A stretch of DNA of 64,000 bases from Dendrolimus kikuchii. Taxonomy: Eukaryota > Arthropoda > Insecta > Lepidoptera > Lasiocampidae. The position numbers and the translations under genes are program-made. A model generated the notes under the pieces. That model was not told where the DNA came from. It ran no database searches and saw nothing but the letters and a program-made list of their open reading frames with translations. Location: assembly GCA_019925095.2 (NCBI GenBank), contig CM034389.1, forward strand, positions 14,205,435 through 14,269,434. Reading direction: 5' to 3'. Shown here in pieces: positions 22,101 through 33,387 of the stretch (positions within the stretch are counted from its first letter, which is position 1; each line of letters opens with the position of its first letter).

Positions 22101-25100
22101 AAATCGGCAGACAAACACACAACTGTCAGATATTTTTTAAATGTTATTCATTCATATGTTAAGTGTTTATAATATATACTTGTGAAGTTACTGGTATTGC
22201 AAATAATTTTATACAGCATTTATTAAATTACTTTACATTTCAAACATAATAAACAATACTTTATATTTATATACTAGTATAGATGTAGAGGTAAAAAGTA
22301 TAGCACTGATGTGATTGATATATGAACCATTACACTGAATATACTCGTAGACTAAACGAAGCGCGCCCATCACGTGTAGAATATTAAATCTAATCGGTAA
22401 ATTTCCGATCAAGTGTTGCAGTGATGCGCGAAATTTTCTGACATCAAACATTTGTTTTCATGGTTTAAGGGTTTCCATTAAAAGCTTGATGAAAAACTAG
22501 TTTTATTTCATGAGTTTGTTTGCAATGTACATTCATGAAATGGCTCTCGCAAACAAAACTGAATATTAATTCATAAAATGTATTTCCAAAGTCCAAATGC
22601 GAATGTACGTGTTAGTTTGTTACATTTTCACAATAAGACATTCGAACGGATCAAATGTTTGTTAGAGATCCGATATGAAACTAGGATATTTTGTATCGGA
22701 AATACCTGGTAAATTCTATAAATACCCTAATATATTTATTACAATTTTATTTACTGTCGGAAACAAAAGCTCGCTGGGAATAATTTTGAATTCAAAACAT
22801 ACTATGATGGGATTTTATTTTTTTATGTGTACTAGAAGCTTTGAGTTCAGTTGAACCACGGATTCATCTCGGTGGAAACACGTACATCAGTAACAGTGGT
22901 AGAAACAATTGGAACCTGCTCCCGCATAGTGTTGTGATGTGATATTATTTGAGTAGTAATCCATGCAGGAACGGACAAATAATGCTAATTCCTTGTCGGC
23001 TCGTTAGCTTGCCAGCTCGGCCGGGCAGCTTGTCATAAAGTGGTGAGAAAACAAATCACAGCCAGATGGTAACGTATTTACCCGTCTGTACGGCCACCAC
23101 TCCTGGTCTCTAGTAAGTTGCAATAACAATCTTGAGTTATGTTCCAGCATAAGTGGCCAAGAACCATTCTCCTCTTCAAGGCCAGCACATTGGCTCTGGT
23201 GTATGTCCATACGACGAAGGTAACCACTTTCGATCATGTGGGCCAGCAGTCTGTCTGCTGTTTTCCAAAAATAAAAAACTATGAATATGATAATAGGTTT
23301 TACCGGTCGAAAATGTGAGAAGGATCCATGTTACTCCTCGCCGTGCCTGAATGGTGGTTCATGCATGAGTATGGCTCTAAACGGCTCAACTACGTTCCAC
23401 TGTGCGTGTCCCGACGGCTGGACTGGTCAAAGATGTGAACTATCCACATCGGGTGGAGCTTGTTCTTCAAATCCCTGCGTGAAAGGCATATGCTTAGAAC
23501 AAACCGATAATATCGTCGATGGATTAGATTATCAATGTTTTTGTCAACCAGGTGAGTCAATATCATTTATTCTATTCAAAAGACATTGAATCTGCAATGC
23601 ATTTTTTATATTTGACAAACTTATGAATAATAATTTATTTTTTACAATTTAGAAAATAGAATAGAATATTCTTTACTGAACACAAATTACAAAGTAAATT
23701 GAAAGGTATGTAATGTACAATTTCTATGACAAGTGCAATGTGCGGTCTTATTGCTTACCAGCTTACCGCGATTATTTCCACACAACCTTTGGTTAGACAG
23801 AAACGTAATTGGGAAAGGGTATGTATGATAGAGAGATATATCTTCTTCAATTGATGATAAATACTAATGTGGTGTCTTTGGGACACCTGGTTATAAAAAA
23901 GTTCTCGAACACCATAAAAAAGTATGAAAAACTGTATAGTATATAGTAAGTATTGTAAAATCTCGAAATTAAATTCATTCGAAGTTACGGCCAATTGAGA
24001 ATCCCTCCTCTTGGAAGTCGGTTAATAACAGTAAATTATATAAAAACATCTGCACGTGAGCGGCGACAGCGCTCGCATTGGCCCAAATGCGGCTGAATAA
24101 CAACGGCGGTTACAAGACCTTTTATTTGCAAGACAGCGTATATTATTACACCACTGGACATTATTTTAGATATATTTAATTACATTAAAGCTCGAAATTA
24201 TATAGTAATAAGGGCAATTACAAAACCTCCTAATTGCAAAACACTTTATATTTTATTTTATTATTTTAGATCTTATTTAATTGCATTAAAGTTGGAAATT
24301 ATATAATAATATACAACGGTCAGTATTTTTCATTTCGATTTAACTTTTTTTACGTCTAGTTCTTATTCGCCGAGTAATGTGCGATAAGGAACTTTGTTTC
24401 AACAAAAAGTATATTATAAAAAAACATTTTTCCACTAAATCCTTCCGTGCTACTTGGCAGTCGTACGGAATACGTGGTACTTGCTCGCTTATAGTATGTG
24501 TGCAAGTTGTAGAATAAGTTCTATGGCGGATTTCCTAAAACACCTATTATATTAACTATAAGGCTTTTCAAAAAGGACGTAAACAGTTGTAGATGTCCAA
24601 GGGCGGCGGTAATCAAATACCATCAGGTCGATCGATTACCAGTTTGATTACCATATAAAAATTTGTAGAGTTCCCCTAGGATACGAAATGAAGGCGCGTG
24701 TAAGTCCTCATATACATAATAACTAATAATGAGAAAGCTGATATTATAATTAATTTAAAGCCAAAGTTTGTAATAGTAATTTTATAAAATTATGCGAATA
24801 TCCTTTGTTCAAAGTAGTAATTTCATTATTCGTCTACAAAAGGTTGTTAAAATGGAGGTTTCAAATAACAAAAATTCAGATCTATAAAAGAATTTACTCA
24901 CTTTGTGCTGGTTTAAAATTAATTTTGTTTCAAATTAGATTAGAAGGTCTGTTGGAAACAAATTTATCGCGAAGGCTAAATTAATTTTCCAATGTGGTTG
25001 GAGGTTATAAAATAAGTAAGCTTTATTTGAACAGGCCACACCCAGTTTTCGTAGTAGCGCAAGTCTGTGGCTTGTAGCTTTCAAGGGTGAATAGTTTTGT

Positions 25101-28100
25101 TCTCAGAGAGTTCAGTTTAATAATGCTCAGCCATGTTTGTGAGCTTTAGACAAGCGTATTTGCACTAGTGATTTATTCAAGTCGAACTTGGAAAGTTGCC
25201 CATACCGGGTGTTCATAAATTTACGAGTATGTCACGGCTATATTCATAGTAGCTCAATGCATCAAACGTAGAATAAAAAGCTTTTTACAAATTTTATTGA
25301 TGTGTCTTTTAAGGTCAAATCAAATGTTGTTTTGTACACTCAAAATCTTTGATTTTGAGTAGTAGAAAAGTATGACTTCACGATTTTGTACAAGTAAAAG
25401 GGGACAAATAGCGACTTAATTGTCTTTTTAACATTAATTTAAATTACTTCCACAATGATATTTTACAAGTAAGATATGATAGTATTTTAAGTGTCAAGTG
25501 TGAGCGGTGCCGCCGCACTACCGCCGCTACATTTTCGCTACCATAAAGTACACAGAAATTCACAAATAACAGCGCGGTGGCGGCGCGATGCCAGCGTGTT
25601 GGCGGCGCGGTCTACACGACCGCTAACGTCTGTTTTGTATTGCATAAATAGTGTTAGAAATTACTGTAAGATGTGTCTTCTACCGAAACCACATGACTAA
25701 AGGTCTATAATAGCTCCACTTAATTAATTTCTTTATCGATTTTTAAAACTCAGCCTTAAATCTATCAAAAGCTCCCGTAACTCCTTAGTACTAGTTTAAT
25801 CTTTGGGTAGGGTATAAATACGCGTCTGTATTGTTATTATGAATTTAATGGTGATATGTGTTTAGGATTATATTCATGACTTATTTATAATACTGTTTAT
25901 GAGTGTAGAAAAAAGGATTTTAATTAATTGGGGGACACCTTTTATTTATTGTGAAAGTATCCGAGCTTTTTTTATAAACATCCATAATTTACTTTATATC
26001 TCAAATAGTAAATAAAGGTGTCTCATACCGCACCCAGTATTCCTCCCTCACCTACCCCTCCCTCCTCTCATTACTTAAGTAAATATAAGACACATACACA
26101 TATCTATACCGCACCCTAATCTTTTATAAAAAAAAAGTTTATGAAATCTAATTACAATGACTTTATAAGCTAATACATTAAAAGAAAACTGGACTCACTT
26201 ATATTGTATTCTATTTATAGTCCCTCAAGGCTATAACTAGAATACTGAGCCTAGGTCACCGTCTTCTATGGGTAAAGTGGCCAGAAGGCTGGCTACGTTT
26301 CCTCGCTGGATCACCGTACTCATCCATTGTCCGATATATTTTACAAAATATATCAACATATAAACATTCGCATTGTTTTATCCTAAGTTAGACAAGACAT
26401 GCTTGTGTCATAGTAAACATGCAATGGATAACTTTGGAGTCGATTTCAATAAGACCTTGTTCAGAGTCAGTAATAAAAATTTCGTTTCTGACATATGCCT
26501 TCCGGGTATCGAATTCGAGATGTCTCTGTTCTATCTAATAAGTCAGTCAGAGTCAACGCTCAGAGCACTAGATCACAGAAGCTTTCTTGGCTTAATAGAA
26601 TTGAATAAAATATTGTTTATTGGACACAACTAACTAATTAAAAATATTATTTGTGACTAGTAAAACGGACGATTAACGCTGGAAGCGATTTCTGACAGTC
26701 TATAATAGATGAATATAAAACGAAAAGACATACTGTGCGGTCCCCAAATGATTGCAGGAGCAGGTGAAAGAAAAAGAGAGTATGTAATATGATGATCAAG
26801 TTTTATTCGCCACTGAAATGTTAAAAATATTAAATAAAAACATACTATTAATATGTAAAATAATTGTTACACACTACTAAGATGTTTGATTGCTTCTTGT
26901 TATCAGAAGAATGGCTTATGCAGGCCACGTTTATTCAAGTTGGCATGAAGGGCTTTACACACCGGTATTCTCGATGATCAGTTTTCTCACGACGATTTTC
27001 TTCACTATCAGCAGGTTCTCATTATACCAATGTGCAGAATTAGATCAGAAAATGGTCTAAGCGATTACCAGCTACTTTCTTACCTATAGATGTACGATGA
27101 TGACTACTTAATCAGTTCTTTTTTCAATATTTACAACTTTTTTCAATATCAGCGTATTCAATACTTGATTAGAGTAATTGATTTTTCAAAAATCTACTGA
27201 TACCTGTTTAGTTCTCATCAAAATCGGCGTTCAGACTCCTTAGAGTATTTTATCGCTATCTTGTATAGTTGAGAATTTGGCCCTGAAGGCTCACTTGAAA
27301 AATTCACCTGTATATACTTTTGGGTACATATTCTCCAGAATCCATCTTTTTATAAATAGTTTATAGAGCTCACTACTTCCGAAACCAATATATCGGTAGA
27401 AAACACAAATAATATTGAAATATTTGGCACAAAGGTAGAAAAGGGTTCGTGTAGGTTTGCCTATAAATTGTGGTGAATTAATCAAGACTCTTGTTTTCCC
27501 CACAGCGATGAAAATTCAGGGTGGGATGCAAACAAACAGCCCCTCGGGCGGGATTATATTTCAGTATAAGGAAACTTGAAACGTCTTAAATATGTTTGTT
27601 AGTATACTTTCTTGTGCTGTAATGACGTAGCTAGTCGTTATACAATTTTGTCTTAATATTATACCTACTGCATAGCATTTTCGTGCTGTTAAATTAATAA
27701 TAACTTACTATATATTAATAATAACGTACTTACTTTCTTCTTACCTGATTTTACTTCGGAGATGAATCTTTTAGATAGGTATCATAAGAACCACGTTACA
27801 CCAGTTCGAAACCTGGCTCACAGAGAGGATTTATTAAAAAAAAACTGAATGTAATTTTATTTATTTTTGAAAGGAAATAAATGTTTCCTTTCCGTAAAAA
27901 TTATTATTATCATTAAATAATTAGGATACTTTCCCCTCAAATGACGGCCTTTAATTATTTACATAAGGTACAGTACTTTTATCTTGACAGTTCTCTTTAT
28001 ACTAAAGTTATGTTATATTAAGCTGGTGTCAAGAAAAGGAGTCTTAGGCGAAGTCAAGTGATGCGTGAAACGTATGATGTACCTGCTAGTGTTGAGAGTG

Positions 28101-31100
28101 CTTCCAAAGTAATTAATCTTCCGCCAAAGTTGTTCAAACAGTAATTAAAATTAAATAAGTTGTTTTTAAGCTTTATTACACTAATTGATAGCTTTAAATT
28201 GAAAGTTAATTCCTAACTAAGCAGGAAGTATAAAATTAGTTTATGAATTTCTGAACCAACCTCTGAGTTTATGAATAATCTTAAGCTTCCCATAGCTTAA
28301 GATTATTCATAAACTCAGAGATTTGGATAATTAGTATTCAAATATGAGGTATAAATTTAGCCACGACAGTTATGTAAACCTACATATACTTTTTAACAGT
28401 TTAAGAAGAGGGAAATGTTTTTAATCCAAATAATATGTAGATCAAGCCGCAAATTAATATAATATGATTTAGTGTTTGGACTATCACATACTCCGGGTTG
28501 TATGAAAGAAATTGCCTTAAAGCGATAAGACCGCCCATTGTTCCTGCCTTTACAGTTTAATGTGACTAATTTAAATTGTTGATTTAATGTATGTGGTAAA
28601 CAATAAAGTTTTTTCTATCTTCTATCTATACTCTTCAGGATATCATGAAATTATTCTTTGTTTGCTTATGAACAATGAATTGTTAAAAATAACAGAATAA
28701 TTTCATGATATGTTTTTGCGATTAACGCAACGCCTTGATCCTCATGAGACCTCATTACATCATAAAATAATCCTTATTTATATTATAAACGCGAAAGTAA
28801 CTTCATATTTATCTTTCTGTTATGCTTTTATGGAAAGACTATTAGACCGATTTGGCTGAAATTCGGTGCGTATGTAATTTTAATACCGGCGGCCAAAGCA
28901 TACTTTTCATTCCGGATAATGGTATAGATTCACGATTTTTATAACTTTGGGATGACTGTTTGACTTAATAAAATAAATAAAAGATGGACATATACTTATA
29001 TATATGCACATTGTAGGTACATGTACAAATGACGTCTTTGGCAGAATGTCTACGGGATCCTAGAAACGAAATTACTGGAATTTGAAATTGTTGTGTTTAT
29101 TTTTTAATAATACAGGCTACACAGGCGATCGTTGTGAATTGGAATATAATGAGTGCGAGTCCTCGCCGTGTGTGAATGGGGGCACTTGCACCGACCACGT
29201 CAATGGATTCACGTGCACTTGTGGACGTGGTCATGCGGGGAAAACATGCCAATTGAAGGTACCATTAATAAATAATGCACTCCATAATCTATAACTTGTC
29301 CTTTGACAGCAGCTTAGCATACTTCAATTCCCATTATAGAATTGGAGCCCGCACGAACTATACTTATACCGATACATGTGGTGGCATATTTCTTCATGTT
29401 CACTTCCTTTCATCACGTATATTCACATAGAAATATAATTATTGACCGCAATCAATAACTCTTAGACATATTATACCTTATGCAATAACTTTAATTAAGA
29501 TAAACATAGAAAGAATTTAGTAGCTTAATAAAATATATAGTTATATTAATTAAAAAAGTCCGTTTGATTGCCCTGAGAATTAAATTTTCATTACGTATTG
29601 AACAGTTGATTGCTAAACGTTTACGTTTACATTTTCCATGGTAACTAAATTATGAATGATAAATTCTACAGAAGTTATTATTTTGTAGGTGGATTTATGT
29701 TTTCCTAGTCCATGTCCGGGTCACAAGTATTGCATAGACCGTGGAGACACCTATGAATGTGAATGTCCACGCGGCTACGTCGGAGACGACTGTGAAGTTC
29801 CAGTGCGATCTGTAAGTACTAAATTCTTTAAAGAAAAATAACGATAATATGGTTAATACGCCGCCAAGAAACAAAGTATTTACAATTTTTATTATAATAC
29901 TTGGATATTATGCCGTCTGCCTATTTGCGTGTTTCGAACAATAAAAATGTTAATTCTATAGACTCATGTTTGACTACATTTATCTACCTAACTCGTTGTA
30001 TATAGGTAGATATACCTACCAAAATAACAATTACAAAAATGCATAGAGGCAATTTCCAGGTAACCTGACTTAAAGAAAGATCTTAACTCATCTGTAATTA
30101 TTATATAGTTATGAATACGAAAATAAATGGAACAATATATAGGTAGATGCCATACATGGGCAGAAGATTACAATCTAAGATAAAGTAAAATGGCACGTAC
30201 ATTGTAATTGTGTAAGGTTAACATAATGTCTCTTGAGTATATTTTTAATTATGACAAATGATTTAGCATTCAGCATAATATGGCTAAAGAGTTCCAAAGG
30301 AAAACAGCCCGTGTGCCGAAGTAGTTGAAATCTAGTGCTTAAGACACTTGTGTCTTATTTAAACACATTTTGATTTCCAGAGAGCATGTACCACTTAATG
30401 AGTTTATATGAAAATGAAACTACGGAAACCTACACATTGACATTTGTAATGTGTGACATCGGTCGATTCGATTTAGAACGTGGTTTATACTGTATATATC
30501 GTACTTTATTCTAAAGTTTGGATATCCGAGCCCAGCAGTAGGATTTTATAAGCTTATAAAACATATAAACGCAGTAACTAAGCAAAACCAGATGTTACAA
30601 CAATAAATCAAGTATAGAAAAGAAGCGAAAAGTACTCTAATCCGAAGTTAACTTTCATTTTTTTCTGAATCTTGATGAAGTTGACAATTATTGCGTTTTG
30701 CTTTGATATTGGCGAATGTAGGAACAGATATGGATTTTCTATCATGCCGGTAGAGACGGTTTCCATATAGCTTTACTTATTGATCTGAGTTTCGTTACGT
30801 GTAACTTGTCATATAGTGTATCCTTTGTGTAATCCTTTATGTCAACAGTACTGAAAATTTACTTTTAAAAATATGAAATATTAACTATTTAAAACTTGTG
30901 AATGTATTTTACTGATCAACAGTACTGGTTTTAACATTAATGTTAGATTCTCTGAACAATATTTCTATGATACGCCCTCTCTATCCACAATACGTGAAAA
31001 AACACACTCAAACATTACAACATGAAAATAATATCTAAAAAATAATTACAAAACTACTAACTAAACTAAAAATAAACCAAATACCTAAAAGTTACTAAAA

Positions 31101-33355
31101 GAGATATCCTATATTTACGTATGACATCCTGTATTTTATGGCTTTAGGAATTAAAGCATAACTGAATCCAGTTGAGACTTGAAAGCAGATTCAGCGTCCC
31201 TTCATGTTTGGCCCTCTTGGTCGGTCGCTTACGGATCCCTTTTTTACTAGGGAAAATCCGCTTGTCAACCGCGAGGGAAACGCAGTTGGAGAGTGTAGGA
31301 TTCACCAAATCGATGTGGCACTAGCACCCCGAAAAGATGCTATTACCACCCGGGCTAGATCGTAACACCACTATTGCATATAATATAGCCACATTTATTT
31401 AACTGCTACTTGACAAATTGTAAAAAATTACGCCTGATAATGCTGTTTTAAGACTTTAATACTTAATTTTATTACATATAATTAACAATAAGCTTTCTGA
31501 ACCAACCTCTGAGTTTACGAATAATCCTAAGCTTCCCATAGCTTAAGATTATTCATAAACTCAGAGGTTGAGATAATTAATATTCAAGTATGAGGTATAA
31601 ATTTAGCCACGACAGTTATGTAGACCTACATATACTTTTTAACAGTTTAAGAAGAAGGGAATGTTTTTAATCCAAATAATATGTAGATCAAGCCGCAAAT
31701 TAATATAATATGATTTAGTGTTTGCACATATATCACATACTCCGGGTTGTCTGCAAGAGACAATTTACAATAAGTTGAAGAAATGTATAAATAATCGAAT
31801 ACAACAAAAGAAAACTTAACTTATTTGTATTGTATTCTACCCATAGTCCCTCAAGACTATAAGTAGAATACTGAGCCTAGATCACCGTCTTCTATGGGTA
31901 AGGTACCCAGAAGGTTGGCTACGTTTCCTCGCTGGATCGCCCTACTGATCCGTTGCCCGAGGTAAGCACCAGCCCTCTGATTGCCTGAATAGTTAATGAG
32001 TCGTTTTGATATGCACAAATGCACTTCACTTGGACTCTATTTTGTATTAATTAAATACCATATAATATTTTAAATCAACAGTTTAATAGCAATTGACAAT
32101 ATTATTAGACATACATACATACATACATAACTTCACGCCAGTTCCCTTGCGGGGTAGGCACGAACAACAGAGTGCCATTTAGGCTTATTCTTACACACCT
32201 TATTATGAGACACATGGTTTTATTATAAAATAATGAGGCTTCCATATAGCCAGTGTCTATGTAGGTTTCCTACATATTCCCAGGGAAAAAAAAAGAAATT
32301 AAAAGAAACATGAATTAATTAATTAACACATATTGGTGTTAAATAATTAATTCATGTTTCTTTGCGTTGCTTATTAGCAATAAACAACCTTTTGTAATTG
32401 ATCTTCTATAAATGTTACCATTCTGTGCCCTTACCTCCATGGTTCTAACCATACCGTCGGCTCCTGAAAATACATTGATTACTCGAGCCTTAAGCCAGAA
32501 CAAAGGTTGAACATCGTTTTCAACTAAAATTACTAAAGAACCAACTTTAATGTTAGGATAATTAATAGACTTTAATAACAAATTCAGGTTTGTGACAATA
32601 ATCCTTGCGCTCACGGTGGCACCTGTTGGAGCGAAGTCGAGTCCTTCTATTGTTCTTGCAGACCTGGTTTCACTGGGAAGCTTTGTGAAGGTAATTGAGA
32701 ATAAAATTTTACGTTAATTTTATATCCAGTTAATACCTATTACAAATGATTCCAATGGCACAATAAATTAATATTAATAAATCATTCACTGAAAATGACA
32801 ATAACCAATGAAAAACATGCCTAAATTCTTTATTGTACACAAAAAGTTACATACAAAATTATAGAATAATGGTGATGTACAAAGGCGAGCTTAACCCTAA
32901 TAGAGTTTTTATAATACTTAAATGTTTATGTTTTGCAAAATAGCAGCGTGCTTTCAGAAATCTTTGGGGGTGTATTCTACCATATAAATCGATATAGAAC
33001 GGTACTCAAATTGGTTGACGTCGACGGTCGCTTTCACACTTGACTGGTAGCTTCTGAAGTTATTAAGCGGAAACGCATATATGATATCTGCGGTTTAATT
33101 ATCATATAAGTATGTTATATAAAAGCATACATTATTTATCAATTACAGAAGACTTCATATTAGAGTCTGTGGTAAGCGGCGAGGGAGAAATTGAACCGGA
33201 ACAAACTGGTGGAGGATCTGTGAGAGAAGTGAGAATGCCACTAGGTCTTTACCACGACCGACTTCACAATGTCTACATCGCTGCAGGAACTTTGGGGGCT
33301 GCCATTGCTATAGTTGGTGTCGTGGTAAGTAATAGATCACATTAAGAATTTCTAA

Positions 33356-33387
<32 letters not shown>

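Noticed and set aside
23004..23237. 77-codon minus-strand open frame
   Set aside because: It falls wholly inside the ~320-bp interspersed repeat and reads nothing recognisable.
25491..25700. 69-codon Ala/Arg-rich frame
   Set aside because: The composition follows GCC/GCG runs of a repeat-like block with inverse symmetry.
27770..27830. tRNA-like T-arm (CCAGTTCGAAACCTGG)
   Set aside because: A T-arm-like stem is present but no acceptor stem, anticodon arm or A-box in the right place; at most a decayed tRNA-derived repeat.
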